From the NCBI GenBank assembly GCA_018397055.1, contig JAGTQS010000052.1, forward strand, positions 1-12,784: DNA of 12,784 nt, in the 5' to 3' direction. The notes under the pieces were generated by a model. It saw nothing but the letters and a program-made list of their open reading frames with translations. It did no database searches and was not told where the DNA came from. The position numbers and the translations under genes are program-made. Below, piece after piece: positions 1-5,960 of this stretch. Every line of letters begins with the position of its first letter. The stretch's first letter is position 1. This DNA is from Candidatus Bathyarchaeota archaeon (GTDB lineage Archaea > Thermoproteota > Bathyarchaeia > Bathyarchaeales > DTEX01).

Positions 1-125
1 GTGTTTTCACTTCAGTTTATCTATTATCAACCCTAATTAGTGCTCCACCTCCCCCTCCAGACTTGATAGCATCATCGGCAAAAAGTCAAATAGTTGAACC
101 TGAAAAGAAAACTGACGGCAAGTAA
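1..125 (+). CDS. 3' end of an unidentified membrane-anchored protein (partial)
   Basis: A reading frame is open from the left edge and stops at TAA 123-125. The visible 40 residues read as a hydrophobic stretch (VFTSVYLLSTLIS), a five-proline run, then a short polar tail ending EPEKKTDGK. This is the look of a membrane helix or secreted protein C-terminus with a proline hinge, and the amino-acid composition is sensible for coding DNA. The rest of the gene lies outside the window, so no function can be given. It lies about 30 nt upstream of the earliest possible start of the regulator gene, on the same strand, so the two could be co-transcribed. The call rests only on the open frame and composition. 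Confidence 0.5.
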   Translation, partial: VFTSVYLLSTLISAPPPPPDLIASSAKSQIVEPEKKTDGK

Positions 126-152
126 CGGGCAAGTCTGAACCTAAAGTTCGAA

Positions 153-1157
153 TTGGCTTTTCACAATCTATTTAATATTTTTAGGTTGATGCTTAACTGC
201 AAAGCTCCGGAAATAAAGCAATGCTTGTTTGCGGTGAACATCCTAGTGACATTAGCAAAACATTCGGTAACCAAAAAAAGCGAAATTCTCGCAGACACAA
301 TTGATGAAGACGATTTATTCGAGAACATGAAATCCCTTAGGTTCCACCTAAGAGATCTCTCTGAGTTTAAAGAATTCTGCAGTTCCTTTTCAAGGTTTGG
401 GCTTTCCAAGAACGAAGCAAAGGTATACATATACCTCGCAAAATTTGGAGACCAAAAAGCTCATAACATTTCCAGGTCTTTGTCTCTTCACAGAACTGAA
501 ACCTATAAGATTCTAAGGCGTCTCGAAGAAAAGGGTTTGGCTGTCCGACTACTTGAGAAACCAATAAAGTTTGCGGCAGTTCCTGTGGACAAAGCGTTGA
601 CAACCCTTATTCAGGAAAAAAAGGAAAGGGTTATGCGCCTTGAGGGAGAAAAACAGAAAATTCTAGAGAGCTGGAGTGTTTTTTCTGTTCCAACTAGAGA
701 ATCCGAATTCTGCGACGAGTTTATTCAGGTGTTAAAAGGGAGAAATCAAATTCACATCAAAGTTAACGAAATAATCGAAAATGCCAAGGATGAAGTATTA
801 ATCGCCGCCTCCGACGAAACCCTTCTTCAAATGTTCTATTCCGGAGCTTTGGACAGCTTATCTGAGAAATCCAGCAAGATAGAGATTCGTTTGTTAACGG
901 ACTCTTCTGTCCGCAGTTCATACATAGTGAAGAAGCTAAGATTAAGTGAAGACAAGTTTTTCTGTGTGAATTTTAAGGGTATTCCGAGCTTCGTCATCTC
1001 TCAGGATCATCTTCTACTTTTCCTTAACAATGAAGGCTCCAATGGAAAAAATGGTAAAAGAGCCTTATGGACAAACCAGAAGGACATAATCAAAGTGCTA
1101 AAAACTTCCTTTTTTACTCTTAGCAGTTATAAAAAACCACTGAAAATCATTACCTAA
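153..1157 (+). CDS. TrmB-family transcriptional regulator, probable pilus regulator
   Basis: The protein has the TrmB layout. A winged helix-turn-helix lies at about residues 84-143 (LSKNEAKVYIYLAKFG, then HRTETYKILRRLEEKGL and a wing ending KPIKFAAVP). A charged helix at about 144-175, probably for dimerisation, is followed by a C-terminal alpha/beta domain (about 185-330) with the pattern DEVLIAASDETLL, which resembles the effector-binding, phospholipase-D-like domain of TrmB proteins. Archaeal TrmB proteins repress or activate nearby genes in response to sugars or other ligands. Here the closest downstream genes are the pilins, so a role in pilus expression is inferred from position alone. 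The start is uncertain: TTG 153 is the longest form, ATG 189 and ATG 327 are in frame, and none has a clear ribosome binding site. All the recognisable domain lies after ATG 327. Confidence 0.85.
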   Translation: MAFHNLFNIFRLMLNCKAPEIKQCLFAVNILVTLAKHSVTKKSEILADTIDEDDLFENMKSLRFHLRDLSEFKEFCSSFSRFGLSKNEAKVYIYLAKFGDQKAHNISRSLSLHRTETYKILRRLEEKGLAVRLLEKPIKFAAVPVDKALTTLIQEKKERVMRLEGEKQKILESWSVFSVPTRESEFCDEFIQVLKGRNQIHIKVNEIIENAKDEVLIAASDETLLQMFYSGALDSLSEKSSKIEIRLLTDSSVRSSYIVKKLRLSEDKFFCVNFKGIPSFVISQDHLLLFLNNEGSNGKNGKRALWTNQKDIIKVLKTSFFTLSSYKKPLKIIT

Positions 1158-1166
1158 GCTAAAGTT

Positions 1167-1197
1167 AATAACGAATCTTATTGTTTTTTATATTTTT
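1167..1197 (+). terminator. Probable terminator after the regulator gene
   Basis: A short inverted repeat (AATAA 1167-1171 with TTATT 1178-1182) is followed directly by six T residues (1184-1189) and a second T-rich run. It sits 10 nt after the TrmB-type stop codon. T-runs are the main archaeal termination signal; the stem itself is weak. Confidence 0.5.
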
Positions 1198-1274
1198 CTT
1201 CAAAAATTGTTGAGAATTATCATGAAGTGAAATGAATATTGGTTTATAATCTGTAAAAGTGACAAGTATGGCGC

Positions 1275-1295
1275 CTTCAAAAACGTTTAATATAA
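1275..1295 (+). promoter_or_regulatory. Distal promoter-like element upstream of pilin 1
   Basis: The segment reads CTTCAAAAACGTTTAATATA. It contains a BRE/TATA-like run (AAACGTTTAATATA) and has a near copy at 2139-2157 upstream of pilin 2. It lies 178 nt before the pilin 1 start. It could drive a long leader or a small RNA, or be a conserved regulator site. The rest of the 295-nt gap (1158-1452) shows only the terminator above, this element, a TATA-like site and the pilin leader. Confidence 0.35.
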
Positions 1296-1380
1296 TTTTT
1301 GACGATTCAGACCTAGAGTTCACACCAAAGGGCCATGTAGGCTGACGGCTCATTACGTTTAAGCAGAGATGATGCTTTCT

Positions 1381-1390
1381 GTATGTATAA
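1381..1390 (+). promoter_or_regulatory. TATA-like box upstream of pilin 1
   Basis: GTATGTATAA lies about 65 nt before the pilin 1 start and just before the leader conserved with pilin 2. Spacing to a start site about 25 nt downstream would leave a leader of roughly 40 nt. An alternative is the TTTAAG run near 1358-1363. Assignment is tentative. Confidence 0.3.
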
Positions 1391-1393
1391 GGC

Positions 1394-1452
1394 TACCACG
1401 CACAAACCAAAATATCATCTATTCGGCTCTTTAGTTTTTCAGTGACAGGAAA
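1394..1452 (+). promoter_or_regulatory. Conserved pilin 5' leader (copy 1)
   Basis: About 59 nt before the pilin 1 ATG align without gaps to 2391-2449 before pilin 2, including ACGCACAAA at exactly -55 in both and an identical last 20 nt. There is no strong Shine-Dalgarno. The best candidate is AGTGA about 8 nt before ATG. The leader is probably the 5' untranslated region and may hold translation or stability control. Confidence 0.5.
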
Positions 1453-1502
1453 ATGAAAAGCCTAGCTAAAAACAAAAAGGCGCTCAGCACAGTAGTGACA
1501 AC
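1433..1502 (+). repeat. Identical block A, copy 1 (pilin leader and signal peptide)
   Basis: These 70 nt are identical to 2430-2499. The block spans the end of the leader and the first 16 codons, covering the class III signal peptide. Identity ends abruptly in the codon for T17. Confidence 0.95.
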
Positions 1503-2016
1503 CCTCATCATTCTAGTGGTCTCAGTGCTTCTAGCCGGCGTAGTCACAATGTACGCCATAAACATCACATCCACAAGGACCCAACAAGAAGACCTCAGGC
1601 TCTCTAAACAGGCCATATGGGTCTACGCTAATGGTACCGCCTTTGCAGCTGTTTCTATAGACAACGTAGGCGGAAGAGATGTAGTCTTAGATAAGGTTCA
1701 GGTCAGAGGCGTCGAAGCTAGCTGGAGCACAGTGTACTACACCAGACGATCTTCAGCTTTATCAGCTTCACTTAATTGCCCAAACGCCGACATAAACTGG
1801 AGTGAAAGTTTCACGTATGCCACTGGATCATCCGCAGTATTCGACAACGATAGCTATGATAAGCCGTTAGCTTCCGGTGACACGATGGTCATCTATATAA
1901 CAAGTCCTGACAGCTTGAACGTTAATGACATTGGAACAACAATTGGCATCACGGTCTTCACTGAAAACGCCCAGTACTACGTGGAGTGCAATGTAAAATC
2001 TGCGGAAACTGCTTAA
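1453..2016 (+). CDS. Type IV pilin (archaellin-like N-terminus), major pilin paralogue 1
   Basis: The 187-residue protein opens with a lysine-rich n-region and a class III prepilin site, NKKA|LSTVV (cleavage predicted after A10). A hydrophobic helix follows at 11-37, the segment that packs into the filament core in archaeal type IV pili. The remainder is a beta-rich head with N-glycosylation sequons (NIT, NGT). Two cysteines, C109 and C179, are conserved in paralogue 2 and could form a disulphide. Export would need a PibD/FlaK-type prepilin peptidase, which is not in the window. The gene is separated from pilin 2 by a terminator and 433 nt, so it is probably its own transcript. High similarity to pilin 2 at both ends with a variable middle (about residues 97-145) suggests two shaft subunits with different surfaces. 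An archaellin is possible but no archaellum genes are nearby. Confidence 0.88.
   Translation: MKSLAKNKKALSTVVTTLIILVVSVLLAGVVTMYAINITSTRTQQEDLRLSKQAIWVYANGTAFAAVSIDNVGGRDVVLDKVQVRGVEASWSTVYYTRRSSALSASLNCPNADINWSESFTYATGSSAVFDNDSYDKPLASGDTMVIYITSPDSLNVNDIGTTIGITVFTENAQYYVECNVKSAETA
1669..1719 (+). repeat. Identical block B, copy 1 (pilin middle)
   Basis: These 51 nt are identical to 2666-2716 and encode the segment GGRDVVLDKVQVRGVEA. Codons on both sides differ between the two genes even where the amino acid is kept. Confidence 0.95.
1945..2000 (+). repeat. Identical block C, copy 1 (pilin C-terminus)
   Basis: These 56 nt are identical to 2939-2994 and encode GITVFTENAQYYVECNVK. The five codons after the block encode the same residues in both genes, but four of them are different synonymous codons. 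Confidence 0.95.
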
Positions 2017-2042
2017 ACCATTAAAAATTTGATTTAGTCTGT

Positions 2043-2083
2043 TTGAGCGCGCTCAACATTCCCACCTTTTTTTTAAAAAAAAA
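2043..2083 (+). terminator. Terminator after pilin 1
   Basis: A perfect 14-nt palindrome (TTGAGCGCGCTCAA, 2043-2056) is followed by eight T residues (2067-2074) and then nine A residues (2075-2083). This is 26 nt after the pilin 1 stop. The T-run fits archaeal termination, and the palindrome could also protect the 3' end of an abundant pilin mRNA. Confidence 0.6.
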
Positions 2084-2138
2084 GATTTTAGAAATTTAGT
2101 GACTGGTTTCTTTGTGGCAATATATTTTTGTTGTTTGT

Positions 2139-2157
2139 CTTCAAACGTTTTAATATC
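2139..2157 (+). promoter_or_regulatory. Distal promoter-like element upstream of pilin 2
   Basis: CTTCAAACGTTTTAATATC is a near copy of the element at 1275-1295, here 311 nt before the pilin 2 start. It is followed by a small stem (AGGC 2178-2181 with GCCT 2188-2191) and a T-rich run. Together these could define a very short transcript, or the element may simply be a shared regulator site. The rest of the 433-nt gap (2017-2449) is AT-rich and holds the terminator, a palindrome at 2300-2315, a TATA-like box and the leader. I see no gene in it. Confidence 0.3.
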
Positions 2158-2299
2158 AGATTAAAGTGTGTTTCGGTAGGCGAATCTGCCTTATTTTTGG
2201 CTGTTTTTTGACATGCAACGGATATACTGGTTTTAAACTAATAGAATTAACCAATATTTTGTCTTCCTAAACTATTAATATTATTTTTTAACAGTAGTT

Positions 2300-2315
2300 T
2301 TCAACTAAAGTTGAA
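2300..2315. promoter_or_regulatory. Palindrome upstream of pilin 2, possible operator
   Basis: TTCAACT-AA-AGTTGAA is a perfect 7-bp inverted repeat with a 2-nt spacer. It lies 135 nt before pilin 2 and about 45 nt before its TATA-like box, a position where archaeal activators often bind. Pilin 1 has no exact copy. The TrmB-type regulator upstream is one candidate ligand; there is no direct evidence. Confidence 0.3.
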
Positions 2316-2360
2316 TCGACTCTTCATAGAGATCTGTTTGTGCGTTGAAGTAGAGTAAAT

Positions 2361-2375
2361 TCTATTTATACATAG
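2361..2375 (+). promoter_or_regulatory. TATA box of pilin 2
   Basis: TCTATTTATACATAG holds a good archaeal TATA-like octamer (TTTATACA). A start site about 25 nt downstream falls at the beginning of the conserved leader (about 2392), giving a leader of 55-60 nt. Confidence 0.45.
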
Positions 2376-2390
2376 GTGTGTGTAGGGGGA

Positions 2391-2449
2391 TACTACGCAC
2401 AAATTGAAATATCGTCTTTTCAGTTCATCAGTTTTTCAGTGACAGGAAA
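2391..2449 (+). promoter_or_regulatory. Conserved pilin 5' leader (copy 2)
   Basis: This is the gapless counterpart of 1394-1452. It starts close to the start site predicted from the TATA box at 2361-2375, which supports reading it as the untranslated leader. Confidence 0.5.
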
Positions 2450-2499
2450 ATGAAAAGCCTAGCTAAAAACAAAAAGGCGCTCAGCACAGTAGTGACAAC
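2430..2499 (+). repeat. Identical block A, copy 2
   Basis: These 70 nt are identical to 1433-1502, spanning the end of the leader and the signal peptide of pilin 2. Confidence 0.95.
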
Positions 2500-3010
2500 T
2501 TTGATGATTCTTGTGGCGTCGGTTCTTTTAGCCGGCGTTGTGACGATGTATGCAATCAACATCACTTCTACCAGAACTCAACAAGAGTCTCTTAGACTTT
2601 CTAAAGAAGCTGCGTGGGTTTATGCTAATGGTACTGCTTTTGCTGCTGTTGCAGTTGATAATGTTGGCGGAAGAGATGTAGTCTTAGATAAGGTTCAGGT
2701 CAGAGGCGTCGAAGCTGAATGGTCAACCATTTACTATCTAAGAAGGTCCACACCAATTTCGACATCGCTTAACTGCCCTAATGAGACTCATAGCTGGACA
2801 GATTTCCTATACACTACAAGCACAGTTGGAGACTTCACAACAAGCAGCAATGACCTTCCTTTGGCTTCGGGGGACACAGTTATCCTTTACATAACAAGCC
2901 CAGACAGCCTCAGCGTTAATGACGTTGGCACAACTGTCGGCATCACGGTCTTCACTGAAAACGCCCAGTACTACGTGGAGTGCAATGTAAAATCAGCAGA
3001 GACAGCTTAG
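2450..3010 (+). CDS. Type IV pilin (archaellin-like N-terminus), major pilin paralogue 2
   Basis: The 186-residue protein has the same class III site as paralogue 1 (NKKA|LSTVV) and the same hydrophobic core helix. The proteins are alike over residues 1-95 and over the last 45 residues. The region at about 97-140 is divergent and one codon shorter. Cysteines 109 and 178 match those of paralogue 1. Between residues 17 and 72 most conserved amino acids use different codons in the two genes; this copy favours T-ending codons and paralogue 1 C-ending ones. A TATA box and leader suggest its own promoter. No clear terminator follows, and the next gene starts 70 nt on, so this pilin probably heads the assembly operon. 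It is expected to be a filament subunit processed by a prepilin peptidase. Confidence 0.88.
   Translation: MKSLAKNKKALSTVVTTLMILVASVLLAGVVTMYAINITSTRTQQESLRLSKEAAWVYANGTAFAAVAVDNVGGRDVVLDKVQVRGVEAEWSTIYYLRRSTPISTSLNCPNETHSWTDFLYTTSTVGDFTTSSNDLPLASGDTVILYITSPDSLSVNDVGTTVGITVFTENAQYYVECNVKSAETA
2666..2716 (+). repeat. Identical block B, copy 2
   Basis: These 51 nt are identical to 1669-1719. Confidence 0.95.
2939..2994 (+). repeat. Identical block C, copy 2
   Basis: These 56 nt are identical to 1945-2000. Confidence 0.95.
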
Positions 3011-3080
3011 GTCCGCGAAAGAAAGCTGAGCACATCTGTTTCCACATTTTTCGTAAAAGCTAGAAATCAGGTGATAAAAC

Positions 3081-3884
3081 ATGCGTCCTGCAAATGCCAA
3101 TAGGGGTCTGGTTACACCCATAACGTTAACTTTTCTACTGTTTTCCTTTTCTATTCTCACTGTGGCCACCTATTATTTTGCAATGTCCTCAGTGAATACA
3201 AAAGTCAGCAGGGTTAGCTGGATCGCGGTGAAGCAGGATATGCTATTGTTTGAGGATTCTATCAACTCAGTTGCGTGGTCGCCAAGTTCCTCCATTATGC
3301 AAAGTTTTAAAGGATATGGAGGAGAGTTCGAGACGAAGCCTGAACTTCGTAACTTGATTGTGAATGTAACCTTAGGGCTAACTGAACAAGTTGTTTTTAA
3401 CTCATCAATAGGATACGTGAGATACGAGATGCCTACGTCAGACATGGGGGAGGCTGATGTTTACATCGTAGGCGACGAGGAACCTGTCATCAACCGAAGT
3501 TTCCAGAGTTCAGCCCAGATGTACGTGAGGATAAATGGAGACAGCCAAGAAATATATTTAGGTTACCGTCCTTTAGCAATCTCATTTTTGGATGCTTCGC
3601 AAACAGGCATTATGAATGTTGTGAGAATCTTCATTGTTAACCTCAACTCATCTGAGAATTTGCAATACACAGGTAGCTTCCAAGTGCGAGTTCGATGCCT
3701 AAACGTCACGACAAAATCTTGGAATTTCAATCTTACGGACGAAATTTACAACGCCTATGTCAAGGCAGCAGTAGAAGGTGAAGAAGGAACAGTCAGTCTC
3801 TCTCTTTCCAGCTCTGGGGGATTCACCGTTGTAAGAGTCGAGGTACTTGTGTGCAACATTAGAATCGAGGAGGTGAAGCTGTAG
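3081..3884 (+). CDS. Pilin-like protein with class III signal (minor pilin candidate)
   Basis: The 267-residue protein has a prepilin-like start, NANRG|LVTPITLT, with predicted cleavage after G9. A hydrophobic helix covers about 10-33. A long beta-rich exterior domain follows with several N-glycosylation sequons (NVT, NSS, NRS, NLT) and a cysteine pair near the C-terminus (RCLN, LVCNI). It is larger than the major pilins, as minor pilins and pseudopilins often are. The ATG at 3081 has a good ribosome binding site, GGTGAT (3070-3075). The gene overlaps the next one by a single base (TAGTG), which implies translational coupling. I do not recognise a named family for the exterior domain; the minor pilin role is inferred from the signal peptide and the neighbours. 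Confidence 0.72.
   Translation: MRPANANRGLVTPITLTFLLFSFSILTVATYYFAMSSVNTKVSRVSWIAVKQDMLLFEDSINSVAWSPSSSIMQSFKGYGGEFETKPELRNLIVNVTLGLTEQVVFNSSIGYVRYEMPTSDMGEADVYIVGDEEPVINRSFQSSAQMYVRINGDSQEIYLGYRPLAISFLDASQTGIMNVVRIFIVNLNSSENLQYTGSFQVRVRCLNVTTKSWNFNLTDEIYNAYVKAAVEGEEGTVSLSLSSSGGFTVVRVEVLVCNIRIEEVKL
3869..3876 (+). promoter_or_regulatory. Strong Shine-Dalgarno deciding the GTG start at 3884
   Basis: GGAGGTGA is a full match to the archaeal 16S rRNA 3' end. It lies inside the upstream gene, 7 nt before GTG 3884, and makes that start convincing. Confidence 0.8.
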
Positions 3885-4336
3885 TGCCAACAGACGCGGT
3901 GGATCACCTTCAATCTTTTCTGGCATTGACAGTGGTAGGAGTGATTCTAACAGCAGCATTTTCGGCATACACTAACTCTCTGACTCAAAGTTCAGAAGCA
4001 ATTAAACTCAGAGATATTCTTCACCAAGTAGCCGCGAAGGCAACTGCCGCTTTGGAAACGTTAACAGAGGACAACGCGACAGTGAACGTTGTTTTGAGCC
4101 TACCGCTGAAAATCGGAAACAAGGACTACTGGATAAGAATTAGCAATGATTCCTCATACGCCTGGGTCGAAGGAGGGTTTGGAAGCCCCTTCACAGAAAG
4201 TGAACAGGACTTTCGGGTCTATTTGCCTAAGAATGCGCTTGCTTCAGGAACATTTGAGGGAGAATACCAGCTGGCGCAGATTAGCTGCGTAATGAACGGG
4301 TCAACTCCTCAGTTGACACTTGGTCGAAAGGAGTGA
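3884..4336 (+). CDS. Small membrane-anchored pilin-like protein, MPT-type N-terminus
   Basis: This 150-residue protein starts at GTG with a strong ribosome binding site. A single N-terminal helix (about 11-30, FLALTVVGVILTAAFSAY) precedes a helical stretch and a beta-rich domain ending in a polar tail. Unlike the other pilin-like proteins it has no basic residue before the helix and no visible class III cleavage site. It begins MPTDAVDHLQS, a pattern partly shared by the protein at 7474 (MPTTTMDTLLS). It lies directly before the assembly ATPase. It could be an assembly accessory comparable in place, though not demonstrably in sequence, to FlaF/FlaG. No family was recognised. Confidence 0.65.
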   Translation: MPTDAVDHLQSFLALTVVGVILTAAFSAYTNSLTQSSEAIKLRDILHQVAAKATAALETLTEDNATVNVVLSLPLKIGNKDYWIRISNDSSYAWVEGGFGSPFTESEQDFRVYLPKNALASGTFEGEYQLAQISCVMNGSTPQLTLGRKE

Positions 4337-4344
4337 AAAAGTGA

Positions 4345-5952
4345 ATGTTTGGTGATAAAAAGCAGGTAAAGAAAGATCAAAACAAATCTAGAAAAAGGGA
4401 ACCAGGCTTAGAAGAAGGCTCTTCGATTGAGAAACTGGCTGATGCTTTAAAGCTGCCTATAAGTAGAATACAGGAAAACACAGAGATTCTTGAAAATTAC
4501 CCGTTGAAGCCTCCGTTCTCTTACGCTTTAATCATAAAAGACAAAGATGCTGGCGAAGTATCCTACATCATAGACGAGATTCCTCTTAACGACCAAGAAA
4601 AAGAAGTTTTCAATAAATTAAAAAACATTTTAGAAGCCAACCTTCGGGCACCGACAGAAAAAGAGAGTCCAATTGAGTCTTTTAGAAGACAACTTCCAGA
4701 GATCTTAGCAAAAGCTGGAGGAATAACTAAGAATTTATCTAACGTTGGCTTAAGAAAAGTAACATATTACCTAGAATGTGAAATTGCAGGGTTCGGCAAA
4801 ATTGACCCGTTGATGTCGGACTCTTACATCGAAGACATTGGCTGCAACGGAGTAAACAAAGTTTTATACTTATGGCATAGAAAATACGAAAATATTAAGA
4901 CGAACATTTCTTTCAAGACAGAGGAAGAACTTGACAATTTTATCATGAAACTCGTTCATAAGGCTGGAAAACACGTCAGCATAGCCTACCCAACAGTTGA
5001 CGCAACATTACCTGGCAAACATAGACTTGCTGTGTTCTATAAAAAAGAGGTTACGCCTCTTGGGACAAGTTTCACGATTAGAAAATTCCGCGAAGATCCG
5101 TACACGATTATAGACCTTATAAATAACGAAACCATGAGCATAGATGTCGCTGCGTACATATGGCTTCTGATAGAGAACAAGCTTTCATCAATAATTATTG
5201 GAGCAACAGGCGCGGGTAAAACCACTGCTTTGAACGCTATAGCCGGCATAATTCATCCTGAACAAAAAATCATCTCAGTTGAAGAGGTTGCTGAAGTTAA
5301 CCTTTTGAGAGAAAACTGGATCTCCACGATTGCGCGGTCAGGGTTCGGTGTGGAAAGCAGCGGCGAAATTTCCCTATACGAGCTGATTAAAAATTCAGTG
5401 AGGCACAGGCCTGACTGGATAATAGTTGGCGAAGTTCGAGGTGAAGAGGCGTACGTTCTTTTCCAAGCCCTTGCTACTGGACACGGTGGGCTATGCACAA
5501 TGCACGCTGATGACGCAGATACAGCGATTAAAAGACTAACTCAGCCTCCGATGAACATTCCTAGCACAATTATACCTTTGATGAACTGTGTTATTTCTGT
5601 TAAACACGTGAAGGCGCCGGTTCTTGTGAATTATGGTAAAGCTGCTTCGAAGAGAAAGTTTGAAAAAATTTCCGAAGTTGTAAGCGCCAGTTCAATTCAC
5701 GACGTGTTTATCTGGGATAATGTTGCTGAAGCTTATCGCGAAGACCTTTCTAACAGCTACCTTTTTGGCAAAATCGCTGAGAAGTGGAGCCTTCCAGTTG
5801 ATTACGTAATGGAAGAATACGAGAAACGTAAAGAAGTTATTCAGTACCTAATAGAAAAGAACATTAGAAGCTACAATGGCATCGCAACCTTTCTCGGTAA
5901 ATTCTACCGAAATCCGGAGCTCACATACAACGAGATTCTTGAGTCAAGGTGA
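4345..5952 (+). CDS. Type II/IV secretion-type assembly ATPase (TadA/FlaI/GspE family)
   Basis: This is the motor for pilus assembly: a hexameric cytoplasmic ATPase that hydrolyses ATP to drive pilin insertion through the platform protein encoded next. The 535 residues include a charged, probably disordered N-terminus (1-30), an N-terminal domain to about 270, and the RecA-like core. Visible motifs are Walker A GATGAGKTT (286-294), an acidic Asp-box VEEVAEV (312-318), Walker B DWIIVGEVRG (357-366) and the His-box TMHADD with H387. Arginines in HRLAVF (R227) and FTIRKF (R246) match the positions of inter-subunit arginines in this family. All key residues are present, so it should be active. 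Start ATG 4345 follows GGAGTG (4330-4335). It lies 8 nt after one gene and 8 nt before the next. A retraction ATPase is not seen. Confidence 0.96.
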   Translation: MFGDKKQVKKDQNKSRKREPGLEEGSSIEKLADALKLPISRIQENTEILENYPLKPPFSYALIIKDKDAGEVSYIIDEIPLNDQEKEVFNKLKNILEANLRAPTEKESPIESFRRQLPEILAKAGGITKNLSNVGLRKVTYYLECEIAGFGKIDPLMSDSYIEDIGCNGVNKVLYLWHRKYENIKTNISFKTEEELDNFIMKLVHKAGKHVSIAYPTVDATLPGKHRLAVFYKKEVTPLGTSFTIRKFREDPYTIIDLINNETMSIDVAAYIWLLIENKLSSIIIGATGAGKTTALNAIAGIIHPEQKIISVEEVAEVNLLRENWISTIARSGFGVESSGEISLYELIKNSVRHRPDWIIVGEVRGEEAYVLFQALATGHGGLCTMHADDADTAIKRLTQPPMNIPSTIIPLMNCVISVKHVKAPVLVNYGKAASKRKFEKISEVVSASSIHDVFIWDNVAEAYREDLSNSYLFGKIAEKWSLPVDYVMEEYEKRKEVIQYLIEKNIRSYNGIATFLGKFYRNPELTYNEILESR

Positions 5953-5960
5953 GGTGTTAA

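Noticed and set aside
1217..1236. TrmB-type operator resembling TATCAC-N5-GTGATA (TATCATGAAGTGAAA)
   Set aside because: The match is poor and the spacing wrong; no second copy was found before pilin 2.
1165..1616. Minus-strand frames upstream of and across the pilin 1 start
   Set aside because: They are short and overlap the terminator, leader or signal-peptide region; there is no support for coding.
2450..3010. Pilin 2 as an assembly duplicate of pilin 1
   Set aside because: Most conserved residues outside the three blocks use different codons and the intergenic regions differ, so the two copies are real paralogues, though a chimera at the block edges cannot be excluded.
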